A stretch of 50,934 nucleotides of DNA from positions 1-50,934 of the forward strand of contig NZ_VIKX01000201.1 in assembly GCF_009711935.1 (NCBI RefSeq), read 5' to 3'. The notes below the pieces were generated by a model, which was not told the origin of the DNA, searched no databases, and worked only from the letters and a program-made list of their open reading frames with translations. Positions 24,440 to 34,632 of this stretch are shown one piece after another. Made by a program: the position numbers and the translations under genes. Position 1 is the stretch's first letter. Each line of letters opens with the position of its first letter. The DNA is from Dolichospermum sp. UHCC 0259. GTDB lineage: Bacteria; Cyanobacteriota; Cyanobacteriia; Cyanobacteriales; Nostocaceae.

Positions 24440-25819
24440 ATGTCTATAATTATTGCTGGAGAACGGAGTGGAGTTGGGAAAACAACAGTTACACTGACCC
24501 TATTAGCATCTTTACGTCGTCGTGGTGTAAAAGTGCAATCTTTTAAGGTGGGACCCGATTATATTGATCCAATGTTTCATCAATATGTTACTGGTCTTCC
24601 TTGCCGGAATTTAGATGCTGTGTTAACTTCAGAAAGCTATGTGCAGCAATGTTTTTACCATCATTCTCCCCAGTCTGAATATACTTTAGTTGAAGGTGTC
24701 ATGGGTTTGTTTGATGGTATTAGCCATTTATCAAGCACAAATGAAAAAACCGACTTTGCTAGTACAGCGCACGTTGCGCGATTATTAGATACACCAATAA
24801 TATTAGTAATTGATTGTAGTCGTTTATCTGGTTCAGTAGCAGCGATCGCTCACGGTTATTGTTCATTAGATAGTAGAATTAAAATTGCTGGATTAGTCTT
24901 AAACCGAGTCGGCAGCGATCGACATTTATCATTATTAAAAGCTTCCCTTTTACCTTTACAATTACCCATACTTGGTGTCTTACGAAGACAAGATAATATT
25001 ACCATTCCTGACCGTCATCTAGGTTTAATTCCCACCGCAGAATTACCAGAATTAGATCAAATAGTTAATAGTTTAGCTGATTTAGGTGATACTTGTTTTG
25101 ACTGGGATCAACTTCTACCACTTTTAAAATCAGCATCTTCCCCAACTCCCAATTCCCAATTCCCAACTCCCAATTCTTCCGTAAAAATTGCTGTAGCGCG
25201 AGATCAAGCCTTTAATTTTTACTATCAAGACAACTTAGATTTACTAGAAAAATTAGGAGCAGAATTAGTATTTTGGAGTCCATTAAATGATGATCAACTA
25301 CCCAAAGATATCCAAGGAATGTATTTTGGGGGAGGTTTTCCTGAAGTATTCGCACAACAATTATCTAAAAATATCACCCTAATACAAGCAGTCAAAAACT
25401 CAATTTTAGCAGGAATACCCACAATTGCAGAATGTGGGGGATTAATGTATTTGTGTGAGCAAATTATTGATTTTGATGGTAACTCTTGGCCAATGTTAGG
25501 AATATTACCCACTCATGCACAAATGGATAAAAGATTAACATTAGGATATCGTCGCGCAGTAGTTTTAGAAAATACCTTTTTACTTGATAGCAATAAAAAC
25601 ATTTTCGGACATGAATTTCATCGTTCTCATGTAATTACCAATTCTCCCCAACCATTATTTAATACCTATCGCTATGATTGTGATGAAAATACAGGTTTTG
25701 AAGGTTGGAATTTACCCAATGTTCATGCTTCTTATATTCATCAGCACTGGGGAGAAAGTTTAGAAATTCCTCAAAGATTCATCCAAGAATGTTTAAAAAA
25801 TCATGATATCTCCACATAG
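24440..25819 (+). CDS. cbiA: Cobyrinate a,c-diamide synthase
   Basis: CbiA/CobB amidates the a- and c-carboxylates of cobyrinate (or hydrogenobyrinate) using glutamine and ATP in cobalamin synthesis. The 459-residue protein has the N-terminal dethiobiotin-synthetase-like ATPase with P-loop AGERSGVGKTT (6-16) and KVGPDYIDPMFH, and a C-terminal type-1 glutamine amidotransferase with nucleophile Cys in AECGGLMYLCE (about 331) and the HASYIHQHW histidines. The linker between domains (about 233-247) is encoded by a simple repeat of CCCAATTCC type. The 3' end overlaps the convergent methyltransferase gene by 41 nt. It begins 10 nt after the 49-bp repeat element, so its promoter may lie in that element. 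Confidence 0.95.
   Translation: MSIIIAGERSGVGKTTVTLTLLASLRRRGVKVQSFKVGPDYIDPMFHQYVTGLPCRNLDAVLTSESYVQQCFYHHSPQSEYTLVEGVMGLFDGISHLSSTNEKTDFASTAHVARLLDTPIILVIDCSRLSGSVAAIAHGYCSLDSRIKIAGLVLNRVGSDRHLSLLKASLLPLQLPILGVLRRQDNITIPDRHLGLIPTAELPELDQIVNSLADLGDTCFDWDQLLPLLKSASSPTPNSQFPTPNSSVKIAVARDQAFNFYYQDNLDLLEKLGAELVFWSPLNDDQLPKDIQGMYFGGGFPEVFAQQLSKNITLIQAVKNSILAGIPTIAECGGLMYLCEQIIDFDGNSWPMLGILPTHAQMDKRLTLGYRRAVVLENTFLLDSNKNIFGHEFHRSHVITNSPQPLFNTYRYDCDENTGFEGWNLPNVHASYIHQHWGESLEIPQRFIQECLKNHDIST
25141..25176. repeat. Simple repeat of CCCAA(C/T)TCC type inside cbiA
   Basis: About five copies of an intergenic-type microsatellite lie in frame inside the gene and encode Ser/Pro/Thr/Asn-rich linker residues (SPTPNSQFPTPNS) between the ATPase and amidotransferase domains. 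The same short repeats usually occur between genes in these genomes. Confidence 0.75.
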
Positions 25820-26762
25820 CAGACATAGACTCTAAATCAACCCCATTTACATCACCTACCATCGTATTTTTAAACAACGCCGTAAAAGCACCAGCACCCA
25901 ACCGATATTGAGGAAACATCCGATAACAAGGAGTGCTAGTTAAATGAGATTGAAAAGTAGATAAATGATCAACTTCCACAGCTTGAAAATGCGGAAACCG
26001 TTCCAAAAACCATTCACAAACCTGCTCATTTTCTTCAGGAGAATAAGTGCAAGTCATATATGCTAAATAACCTTGAGGGGCAACAACTTGGGCAGAATTA
26101 GCAATAATCCGTTTTTGACGATTGGCACTTTTATTAATGGAAGTCGAGTGAAAACATCCTGGTGCTTTCTCATTCTTAGCTAGTAAAGATTGCCCAGTAC
26201 AAGGGGCATCAACTATCACCAAATTACTCGAAGCCGGTAACAATTCTGCAAAAATACTCGAATCTCTATTTACTACCCCACTGGGTTTAATTTGACAACG
26301 TTTTAAATTAGAAATTAGCATTCCCAACCGCTTACCAATCACCTCATTAGTAATTAGCAAATCAGGTTTTAAAGCCCTCCAAGCAAACACACTTTTACCA
26401 CCAGGGGCAGCACACATATCAAAAACTATAGATATTGATTCAGGAATTGCCAACAAAACCGAAGCAGAAAATACCGAAGAAAAATCTAAGCAATAAAAAG
26501 ATCCTTGTTCATGAAGAGAATGCTTACCGGGCTTTTCTCCCAAAGATAAACGGTCTACAAAATTCGGCTGCCAATGGGTTGGGGTTTGCACTTGAAAAGG
26601 GGAAATCTCTGGTTTATCTTGACACCAAAGAATGCAAGGTGCAAAAGGTTGGGGATGAACTAAAGCATCTATAAACTTTGTTTGTTCATCTACATTTGTA
26701 AATAACTGTCGCGTAACTTTAAGCAATAAATTAGAAGGTTTTTCCATATTAATTTCTACCAA
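25779..26762 (-). CDS. RsmB/RsmF-type RNA m5C methyltransferase
   Basis: The 327-residue protein is a NOL1/NOP2/Sun family enzyme, which methylates C5 of cytosine in rRNA or tRNA. SAM binding is DMCAAPGGKS (115-124); the two cysteines are in VIVDAPCTGQSLL and in MTCTYSPEENE, the second being the catalytic nucleophile type. It lacks the N-terminal NusB-like domain of RsmB and the C-terminal PUA of longer forms, so the target base is open. The likely start is the first ATG (26762) or the ATG five codons later. The 3' end overlaps the convergent cbiA by 41 nt. Confidence 0.9.
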   Translation of the reverse strand: MVEINMEKPSNLLLKVTRQLFTNVDEQTKFIDALVHPQPFAPCILWCQDKPEISPFQVQTPTHWQPNFVDRLSLGEKPGKHSLHEQGSFYCLDFSSVFSASVLLAIPESISIVFDMCAAPGGKSVFAWRALKPDLLITNEVIGKRLGMLISNLKRCQIKPSGVVNRDSSIFAELLPASSNLVIVDAPCTGQSLLAKNEKAPGCFHSTSINKSANRQKRIIANSAQVVAPQGYLAYMTCTYSPEENEQVCEWFLERFPHFQAVEVDHLSTFQSHLTSTPCYRMFPQYRLGAGAFTALFKNTMVGDVNGVDLESMSAMWRYHDFLNILG

Positions 26763-27044
26763 ATTAAATCAGAAGAGAAACTGTTACATGAGAACAATGC
26801 AATCAATAGATTTGGCTGCATACTAAAAAGACATTTACCGATATTTAAGCATTTAGGTGTCAGCCGTCAGCTATTAGCTTTCAAAGCTGAAATATAGGTA
26901 ATTAAACCGTCCTAACTTAAAGGAAATCAACACTTCCTTGTTTTTGCTATTCCTCCTCTTTGCTGACTGCTGACTACTGATAGCTGAATGCTTACCCAAA
27001 TTAGGATTTTAGATTTGGTATTACACTTATGTACCGGAGAGGTC

Positions 27045-29009
27045 ATGATATTTAACAATTTTCAGCAAAAACTGCGCCAAGAATCACAACGTTGGCGAGA
27101 CGAAGGCATTATTAGTTCTTCCCAGTATGACCAAATAGCCAAGCGACATCAATTTAATAAGATAGAAGAATCTACCCGTGATAGTTTTGGTGTCATTGCC
27201 ATTGTCATCGGTGGTTTACTATTAGGCTTAGGTTTAATGACCCTTGTGGGCGCAAATTGGCAGGGTTGGTCACGGGACGTTAAGTTTATCTTGTTAATGA
27301 GTTTATTTCTCTCCACAGCCATTACCGGGTTTTTAACCTGGAGAGAACCGACACTTACCACAAATCAAGGTAAAAAATCTCAAGAAGGTAAAAGGGCAAT
27401 CGGAGAAGCATTGTTAATTCTCAGTGCTTTTATTTTAGGGGCAACCCTCATGTTAATGGGGCAAATATTCAATATTAGCGGTTCAGCTTCTGAGTTATTT
27501 TTAGCTTGGGGTTTTGGGGTGTTAGTAATGGCTTATAGTCTTTCCCTCAACTCTTTGGGAATTATGGCCATTGTTCTCATTCAAATCGGTTACTGGATAG
27601 GAATTGGTAATTTAGGATTTGAATCTGGGGAAATGACTTGGGCGCGGTTAGCTATTCGCCATATGCCCTTACTATCATGGTTACTGTTTGTCCCCTTAGC
27701 TTATATTTGCAGATCCCGGTGGATTTTTGGCTTGGGAGTTGTGGCATTTATTATATCTTTGCAATATAACCTCAGACCTTTACCACTCTTAACATTTTCT
27801 GAGGCAGTTTCTTGGATAGCTTCCTTTGCTTTGGCTTTACCACCTGCCTTACTTTGGAGTTATGACGATTTACTTTTCCCCACAGTTAATTATAGATTGT
27901 TTCAACCCTTAGCACGCAATTTAGGCTTGATTTGTTTTGGTGTGGTTTTTTATCTTTTATCTTTCCGTTGGCAATGGGAATCAGTTGACACTATTGGCAG
28001 TTTATCATTTTTAAATCCTTTCAATTCAACTATTAATTCATCCAATGTATTGCCATCTTTGCCAATTATTGATTTAGGGATTCTCAGCGGTTTGGCAGTT
28101 TTGCAATGGTTATTTCTCATTCGTCAAAGCAATAGTCCACTTCGACGGGAAGTATTTTTCAGAATTGGCATTATTACTACTTTTTTAGGGTTTATTCTGA
28201 TTACTCCTTTTTGGCATCAAGCTATTACCAGAATTACTGAACTAGGCATTTTTATCTTCAATGTTTTATTGGCGATATTAGCCTGGGGATTAGTTCAAGA
28301 AGGGTTGAAGTTACGAAAAAGAACCGCATTTTGGTGTGGTATTTTATTATTTACCCTGCAAATTATCAGCAGAGTTTTAGAATATAATACTGAGGTTCTT
28401 TTCCGGGCTTTAGTATTTGGTATTTGCGGTTATTCCCTCATTGCTGCCGGACTTTGGTTTGAACGTCGCTTTACTACTTCTAAAACTAGTAGTAGTGGAA
28501 ATAGCGGTGGTAGTGGGAATAGTGGCGGTAGTGGGAATAGTGGTGGTAGTGGGAATAGCGGTGGTAGCGGTAATAGCGGTGGTAGCGGGAATAGTGGGAA
28601 TAGCGGGAATAGCGGGAATAGCGGTGGTAGTGGAAATAGCGGTGGTAGTGGGAATAGTGGTGGTAGCGGGAATAGTGGGAATAGCGGGAATAGTGGGAAT
28701 AGCGGTGGTAGAGGTGATAACAAAAGCAATAGTAGCAGTGATTATCGAAGTGGTAGTGGAGGCATTAACGACAGTAGAAGTGATAACAAAAGCAATAGTA
28801 GCAGTGATTATCGGAGTGGCAGTGGAGGCAATAACGACAGTAGAGGTGATAACAAAAGTAATAGTAGCAGTGATTATCGAAGTGGTAGTGGAGGCAATAA
28901 CGATAGTAGAGAGAGGGAGAGGGAGAGAGAAAGAGAAAGAGAAAGAGATAGGGAGAGGGAGAGGAATAACAGAGGCAATAGTGGAGGTGATTACCGGAGT
29001 AGAAAGTAA
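27045..29009 (+). CDS. DUF2157 membrane protein with long low-complexity tail
   Basis: The 654-residue protein has a short soluble start (FQQKLRQESQRWRDEGIISS, typical of DUF2157), then about a dozen membrane segments from residue 55 to about 475. From about residue 484 the tail is repetitive: GNSGGS-type repeats, three 22-residue units of the GDNKSNSSSDYRSGSGG type, then an alternating Arg/Glu stretch and a short RSRK end. I take the ATG at 27045, which has GGAGAGG at 4-10 nt upstream; an in-frame ATG at 26988 lacks support. The next gene encodes the usual GDYXXLXY partner. The function of the pair is unknown; a transporter or envelope role is guessed from topology. Confidence 0.85.
   Translation: MIFNNFQQKLRQESQRWRDEGIISSSQYDQIAKRHQFNKIEESTRDSFGVIAIVIGGLLLGLGLMTLVGANWQGWSRDVKFILLMSLFLSTAITGFLTWREPTLTTNQGKKSQEGKRAIGEALLILSAFILGATLMLMGQIFNISGSASELFLAWGFGVLVMAYSLSLNSLGIMAIVLIQIGYWIGIGNLGFESGEMTWARLAIRHMPLLSWLLFVPLAYICRSRWIFGLGVVAFIISLQYNLRPLPLLTFSEAVSWIASFALALPPALLWSYDDLLFPTVNYRLFQPLARNLGLICFGVVFYLLSFRWQWESVDTIGSLSFLNPFNSTINSSNVLPSLPIIDLGILSGLAVLQWLFLIRQSNSPLRREVFFRIGIITTFLGFILITPFWHQAITRITELGIFIFNVLLAILAWGLVQEGLKLRKRTAFWCGILLFTLQIISRVLEYNTEVLFRALVFGICGYSLIAAGLWFERRFTTSKTSSSGNSGGSGNSGGSGNSGGSGNSGGSGNSGGSGNSGNSGNSGNSGGSGNSGGSGNSGGSGNSGNSGNSGNSGGRGDNKSNSSSDYRSGSGGINDSRSDNKSNSSSDYRSGSGGNNDSRGDNKSNSSSDYRSGSGGNNDSRERERERERERERDRERERNNRGNSGGDYRSRK
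28490..28994. repeat. Coding microsatellite and minisatellite in the DUF2157 gene
   Basis: A run of GGTAGTGGGAATAGC-type units (28490-28712) encodes Gly/Ser/Asn repeats. Three 66-bp units follow (about 28713-28910), then an AGAGAGGGAG run (28910-28962) encoding alternating Arg and Glu. Long open frames on the other strand and in the other forward frame here are by-products of the repeats. Confidence 0.9.
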
Positions 29010-29242
29010 TAGGATAATTCTCAATCAAAATTAAGACATATTCAGGAAGAAGAATTCAGTAGTTAAAACAAATTAGTCAGGGAGATTCTGCCGGATGTTG
29101 CTGCCTATATTACGCACAAAAAATTAAATCTGAATTCTTTCTATATAAATCTCTGCGGATAAATTCCTATCGAAAAATTAGCAAGAATGGGAAAAATATT
29201 TTTTCCTATTATCTATTACCAATTACTAACTAAATTAATCCC

Positions 29243-29998
29243 ATGAAAAATGACTTCCCTGAATCAAAAAAAACCTTAAATCCCGAAATGGAATTTTCCG
29301 AAAAATTGACATTTCGGGATTATCTCAAGGCTACAGAACAGAAGGCTAATAAACCTTTACCGATTTGGCGATTAATTGCCCCTTTACTGGTTCAAGTAGG
29401 TTTAATTCTGGCTGTACCTTCCCAGGCAATGTATACGGATGTGACTGGTAAGACAGTAATTTTGCAAACTGTACCTGTAAATTCTAATGATGTTGTCCGG
29501 GGTTCTTCATTGAACTTAGATTATAATATTTCCCGTCCTGAAACTTTGAGAAGATTACCGGGTTGGAATGATTGGTTGCGAAGAAATTCTCGCAGGGGTA
29601 GACAAATTGCCCAAGGGAGTATCTTATACTTAGTTTTGCAAGAACGACAATCTTTTGATAGCGAAGGACGATCTAGGAATCGAAATGAACTTCTGTCTTG
29701 GAGACCTATTCGGGTAAGTAGTAATCGCCCTGTTTATTTGTCTAATAATCAGGCAGCCTTAAAAGGTAATTATCAAGATGGTTTGATTAATTATGGGTTG
29801 GAAAACTATTTCATTCCTGAAGAACAAAGACAACAAATTAATGAGGATATTTCGCAAATTCAGGAAACCAGGAATGGTAGACAACAACCAATTTTAGTGA
29901 GGGTAAAAGTAGATCCTCAAGGTAATGCTATTCCTACAGGTTTATCTATAAGAGATGCGAATGGTGAACGTGGCTATCGCAATTATCGTTTTCAATAG
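29243..29998 (+). CDS. GDYXXLXY domain protein, partner of DUF2157
   Basis: The 251-residue protein has a cytoplasmic N-terminus of about 40 residues, one membrane anchor (LIAPLLVQVGLILAVPSQAM) and an exported domain with YTDVTGKTVILQTVPVNSND, typical of the family that follows DUF2157 in cyanobacteria. The name-giving motif GDYxxLxY is altered to GSSLNLDY. The rest (KVDPQGNAIPTGLSI near the end) is conserved in style. It lies 233 nt after the DUF2157 gene on the same strand. Function is unknown; the fixed pairing implies a shared complex in the plasma membrane. Confidence 0.85.
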   Translation: MKNDFPESKKTLNPEMEFSEKLTFRDYLKATEQKANKPLPIWRLIAPLLVQVGLILAVPSQAMYTDVTGKTVILQTVPVNSNDVVRGSSLNLDYNISRPETLRRLPGWNDWLRRNSRRGRQIAQGSILYLVLQERQSFDSEGRSRNRNELLSWRPIRVSSNRPVYLSNNQAALKGNYQDGLINYGLENYFIPEEQRQQINEDISQIQETRNGRQQPILVRVKVDPQGNAIPTGLSIRDANGERGYRNYRFQ

Positions 29999-30003
29999 CA
30001 TTA

Positions 30004-30029
30004 TTGAGGGTGGGCAATGCCCACCTCAA
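30004..30029. terminator. Bidirectional hairpin between convergent genes
   Basis: The stem TTGAGG-TGGGCA / TGCCCACCTCAA has one bulged base and sits between the GDYXXLXY gene and the convergent Uma2 gene. It is an imperfect palindrome of the common cyanobacterial GTGGGCAATGCCCAC type and probably terminates both. Confidence 0.6.
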
Positions 30030-30048
30030 GATAAATTGTTTGTGGATT

Positions 30049-30612
30049 TCAAAATTGTAATTCAAACCCTAATAACACATCTTCTCCAGACAGTAATACA
30101 GGAAATTGAACAATTTCTACAGGTTGTTCCAGTCGGTAAATTTCTACTTGTTTATCGTAGGGATTAATTAACCAACACAAACGCACGCCATTATTGATAT
30201 ATTCGGTGCATTTTTCTTGCAGGGTTTTAAGTCTGTCTGTTTTTGATCTCAGTTCAATGACAAAATCAGGTGCGAGTGGAGGAAATTTTTCTCGTTCTTC
30301 AACAGTTAGTGCTTCCCACCGGTCTAATTTTACCCAAGCAACATCAGGAGAACGTTTTGCACCATTAGGAAGTCGAAAAACAGTAGAGGAACTAAATACT
30401 ATTCCTAATTGGGTTTTGTAGTTCCAAAGACTTACTTTGAAGTTTAAATCAGATTCACTACGGCCGCTTTCTCCTCCTACTGGTGGCACGATAATTAATT
30501 CTCCCTGTGCATTGAGTTCTAAGTTGACATCTTTATTAGCCATACAGAGTTGGTAAAACTGATCATCTGTAAGGCGAACAACTGGATCTAGATTTAGGGT
30601 AACAGTGTTCAT
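30049..30612 (-). CDS. Uma2 family endonuclease-like protein (DUF820)
   Basis: The 187-residue protein belongs to the Uma2/DUF820 group of PD-(D/E)xK-fold proteins that are multiplied in cyanobacteria. The core residues are visible: SPDVAWV (Asp about 89), DFVIELRSKTD with Glu and Lys around 117-123, and the closing CWLINPYDKQVEIYR. Biochemical roles are largely unproven, with nuclease activity inferred from fold. It is a single gene convergent with the GDYXXLXY gene. Confidence 0.9.
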   Translation of the reverse strand: MNTVTLNLDPVVRLTDDQFYQLCMANKDVNLELNAQGELIIVPPVGGESGRSESDLNFKVSLWNYKTQLGIVFSSSTVFRLPNGAKRSPDVAWVKLDRWEALTVEEREKFPPLAPDFVIELRSKTDRLKTLQEKCTEYINNGVRLCWLINPYDKQVEIYRLEQPVEIVQFPVLLSGEDVLLGFELQF

Positions 30613-30772
30613 GTCAGTTTATTAGTGTAATTTTTCTGGATTAAAATCAGTGAGGTACAGTTTTAAACTTTAAAGACAGTAGGGGCGCTTTCTTCTGCAC
30701 CCTCGACTATATTTTATTCGACCAATAATCGCTATATTTTGTAATTTTAGCATCAATAGTTTAATCCTCGTT

Positions 30773-30806
30773 AACTACCAATTACCAATTACCAATTACC
30801 AATTAC
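30773..30806. repeat. Tandem ACCAATT heptamer repeat
   Basis: Four to five copies of ACCAATT lie directly against the sppA stop codon. This is another short tandem heptamer family typical of Nostocales intergenic DNA. Confidence 0.8.
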
Positions 30807-32624
30807 CTATTCAATTTTGAAGTTAACGGGTAAGCGAGTATAAATCCCTTGAGGATCATTCATTGTTTGCAAGGTTTTGATTTCTTGTTGGAATTTTTCT
30901 AGTTCATTTAGGAGAGGGTTTGAGTTTTTAGTGTTGGTGTTTTCTATTCCTAATTTGGCTTTTGTTTCATCTAATTTTTTACCAAATAAGCGTTCTGGAA
31001 ATGTACTAACTCTGGGATATTCTTGTATTTCCCAATCAGTACCTAATTTTGCTTGTTTAGCTGCATATTCAATGGCTACATTTAAACCACCAATTTCATC
31101 AACTAGACCGATTTGTTTGGCTGCTGTTCCTGACCAAACTCGTCCTTGGGCGATTTCTGCTACTTTTGCAGTGGGAATTTTCCGTCCTTGGGCAACTTTT
31201 TGTAAAAATAGATTATAAATGCGGTTAACACTGCGTTGATAAACTGCTAATTCTTGAGGTGATTTAGGACGGGAAATGGTTTGTTGATCTGCATATTGAG
31301 CCGTTTTCACGCTATCCCAAGTTATGCCATTATTATTGCCTAGTTTTTGACCATTAAATAATACGCCAAAGACACCTATAGAACCTGTAATGGTATTAGG
31401 TTGGGCAAAAATGCGGTTGGAATCACTTGCAATCCAATAACCACCGGAAGCAGCTATATCACCCATTGAGACGATGACGGGTTTAATTTGCCGAGTTAAT
31501 TTGATTTCTCGCTGCATGATTTCGGCTGCGGTAGCACTACCACCAGGGCTATTAATTCTTAAAACTACTGCTTTTATTTGATCATTTTGGCGAATTTTTG
31601 AGAATATTTTTGCAAAGTTATCACCGCCAATTTGTCCTTCGTCACCGCTACCATTGACTATTTCGCCTTCTGCATAAACAATGGCAATTTTATGGTCTGA
31701 ATCTGAGGATTGTCCGGGAACTTCTGCATAATCACTCAAACTTATTTTTGTGAATGTTTGATCTTTTTCACTTTTACCAGTTAATTTTTTTAAGTCGGTG
31801 AATACTTGATCTTCATAAGCAATTGTATCTACTAGACTATTAGATTTAGCTTCTGTGGCTTGTAAAATTGCTTGACTATTGGCGATCGCTTGCAATTTCT
31901 GCGGTAGAATCTTTCTACTTGCACCCACAGATGTCCGCCACTCTCCCCACACATCATCTAACACTTTCTGGGTTTGTTCCCGGTTCTCTGGACTGAGTTT
32001 ATTGAGGATTAACGGTTCTACTGCACCCTTAAATTTACCCACCCTTACAATCTGCACACCAACGCCATATTTTTCAAATGCCCCTGCTAAGAACATTGGT
32101 TGTAAACTTAAACCGTTCATTTCCATTGCCCCCATCGGATTAACTATAACTTGATTGGCTACGGAACTGAGATAATATTCTTTTTCACTCCAATCTGTAC
32201 TATAGGCAATAATTTTTTTGCCAGTTTTACGGAATTTTTCTAATGCTTGCCGGATTTCTTTCAAGGAAGCATAACCAACTTCATTATTCGCATTAGTTCC
32301 ATCTATATAAATACCCACAATATTTTGATCACGTCCGGCTTTATCTAATGTTTCCAAAACTTTCCGCAGTGTGATGTTATTTTCTTGAACACCGCTCAAA
32401 GTTTTTTCCAAAAGTCGGCTAGAATTAGGTTCGCTATCGGTGATTTTCATAGACAAGTCGAAAACTAAAACTGACTTATCTTTGACTGTTGGGGCTGAAC
32501 TTTGAGAACTAGCAACCGCAATTAATATTAATAAAAATCCCAGTGTACTGACTCCAGAAAAAATTATCAGTCCTAGTAAACTACCAATTAAACTTGCTAA
32601 GGTTTGTTTAAGAAAATTAGTCAT
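30807..32624 (-). CDS. sppA: Signal peptide peptidase SppA, 67K type
   Basis: SppA degrades cleaved signal peptides in the membrane; in cyanobacteria it also affects light acclimation. The 605-residue protein has an N-terminal membrane anchor (about 10-40), then two tandem ClpP-like domains as in the E. coli long form. The general-base Lys lies in VGKFKGAVEPLI (about 202) of the first domain and the nucleophile Ser in MGDIAASGGYWIAS (about 392) of the second. RINSPGGSATAAEIMQ is also typical. It is complete and lies on the same strand downstream of fni, with a spacer of short repeats. Confidence 0.94.
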   Translation of the reverse strand: MTNFLKQTLASLIGSLLGLIIFSGVSTLGFLLILIAVASSQSSAPTVKDKSVLVFDLSMKITDSEPNSSRLLEKTLSGVQENNITLRKVLETLDKAGRDQNIVGIYIDGTNANNEVGYASLKEIRQALEKFRKTGKKIIAYSTDWSEKEYYLSSVANQVIVNPMGAMEMNGLSLQPMFLAGAFEKYGVGVQIVRVGKFKGAVEPLILNKLSPENREQTQKVLDDVWGEWRTSVGASRKILPQKLQAIANSQAILQATEAKSNSLVDTIAYEDQVFTDLKKLTGKSEKDQTFTKISLSDYAEVPGQSSDSDHKIAIVYAEGEIVNGSGDEGQIGGDNFAKIFSKIRQNDQIKAVVLRINSPGGSATAAEIMQREIKLTRQIKPVIVSMGDIAASGGYWIASDSNRIFAQPNTITGSIGVFGVLFNGQKLGNNNGITWDSVKTAQYADQQTISRPKSPQELAVYQRSVNRIYNLFLQKVAQGRKIPTAKVAEIAQGRVWSGTAAKQIGLVDEIGGLNVAIEYAAKQAKLGTDWEIQEYPRVSTFPERLFGKKLDETKAKLGIENTNTKNSNPLLNELEKFQQEIKTLQTMNDPQGIYTRLPVNFKIE

Positions 32625-32659
32625 TAGTTATTTATAAGTCAGTTGTTCGTTGTCAGTGG

Positions 32660-33715
32660 TCATTTGTCAGTTGTTCGTTGTAAACTTTGAGATTGCTTTA
32701 ATTTATACAGATTACTATTGGCAGTGCAAAATAATACGGTGGTGATTTCGGCAATTAATACCTCTGTCAATTCTACTACAGCCGCTTCCGATACTGCCGC
32801 TGCTTTGAGAAAAGGCATTGCTAAACCAGCAATATCAGCCCCTAAAGCGATCGCTTTAGCCACATCTAAACCATTGCGTAAGCCCCCAGAAGCAATTAAG
32901 GGAACATCGGGATCATGCTCCCGAATACTGGCAATACAATCGGCTGTAGGTATCCCCCAATCCCCAAATGTTTGCCCTAACCGCCGCTGTAAGGCAGTTT
33001 CTGCCCGTTCACTTTCCACCATTGCCCAAGACGTACCCCCAGCACCAGCCACATCAATCGCTTGTACTCCCACAGCTATCAGTTTTTCTGCCATAGTTGC
33101 GGAAATTCCATTACCTACTTCTTTGGCAATTACCGGAACTGGCAATTTGTTACACAAATCAGATATTTTGTCAAGTAAGCCATGAAAATTAGTATCACCC
33201 CTGGGTTGAATGAATTCCTGCAAAGGGTTAATATGTAAAATCAAAGCATCAGCTTCGACCAGATCAATAATTCGCAAACATTCATCAATACCATAGTCAT
33301 AATTAAGCTGTACCGCGCCTAAATTAGCAAAGAGGAGAATGTCTGGCGCATATTTACGAACAGCAAAAGTATTCCCAACTTGAGGTTTTTCCACTGCTAC
33401 TCTTACAGATCCTACACCCATTGCTAATTTATATTCTTGGGCAACTTCAGCCAGACGACGGTTAATAATTCCCGCTTGTTCTGTACCTCCTGTCATGGAG
33501 GAAATTAACAAAGGTGCATTTAGATGTTTTCCCAAAAATGTCGTACTCACATCAATATCTTTACCATCAAGTTCCGGTAAACAGGCATGAGTAAAGCGAT
33601 ATTTTTCTAACCCAGTGGTAATTACTGGAGATTGGACATTATCTTCTAAACAGATGCGAATATGATCTGCTTTGCGATTTTGGGTTTGGGCTGAGGTGTT
33701 GATAGGAGGGTTCAC
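32660..33715 (-). CDS. fni: Type 2 isopentenyl-diphosphate delta-isomerase
   Basis: The FMN- and NADPH-dependent enzyme interconverts IPP and DMAPP for isoprenoid synthesis (carotenoids, chlorophyll tail, quinones). The 351-residue protein has [15 protein letters not shown] near the start, [33 protein letters not shown] and the phosphate-binding VAGAGGTSW and [20 protein letters not shown] (quoted in part: [11 protein letters not shown]). The last residues (LQRTTDK) are encoded by a GTCAGTTGTTCGTTG-type repeat that runs over the stop codon, so the tail is not conserved sequence. The gene precedes sppA on the same strand. Confidence 0.96.
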   Translation of the reverse strand: MNPPINTSAQTQNRKADHIRICLEDNVQSPVITTGLEKYRFTHACLPELDGKDIDVSTTFLGKHLNAPLLISSMTGGTEQAGIINRRLAEVAQEYKLAMGVGSVRVAVEKPQVGNTFAVRKYAPDILLFANLGAVQLNYDYGIDECLRIIDLVEADALILHINPLQEFIQPRGDTNFHGLLDKISDLCNKLPVPVIAKEVGNGISATMAEKLIAVGVQAIDVAGAGGTSWAMVESERAETALQRRLGQTFGDWGIPTADCIASIREHDPDVPLIASGGLRNGLDVAKAIALGADIAGLAMPFLKAAAVSEAAVVELTEVLIAEITTVLFCTANSNLYKLKQSQSLQRTTDK

Positions 33716-33901
33716 GACTTAATATGGAGTTATGTGAATATTTATATTTTGCACTAAGCCCTGGCACTAGAAACTTGATAAATTAATGGTTTTAAAGCAG
33801 TCTTGGTGAATGAAGGTATGATTTTTTCTCACGCAGAGGCGCAGAAACACTCCAGAGTAAGAGTTTGAGAAAGAGAATGTTTAATTTTCATACCTGTATC
33901 C

Positions 33902-34480
<579 letters not shown>

Positions 34481-34487
34481 ATAATTG

Positions 34488-34622
34488 GGGATTGGGGACT
34501 GGGGACTGGGGACTGGGGAAGTAGGGGAAGTAGGGGAAGTAGGGGAAGTAGGGGAAGTAGGGGAAGTAGGGGAATATTTCTTCCCAATAACAACCGACAA
34601 CTGACAACTGACAACTGACAAA
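34488..34622. repeat. Three tandem microsatellites in the purE-nagA divergent gap
   Basis: The 152-nt gap holds GGGGACT repeats (34488-34517), six copies of GGGGAAGTA (about 34513-34572) and a CAACTGA run (34592-34620). The promoters of both divergent genes must lie within or around these repeats, so changes in repeat number could alter promoter spacing. Confidence 0.85.
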
Positions 34623-34632
34623 AATAACACCC

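Noticed and set aside
28410-29034. Long open frames opposite and beside the DUF2157 tail
   Set aside because: They are produced by the low-complexity repeats of the true frame.
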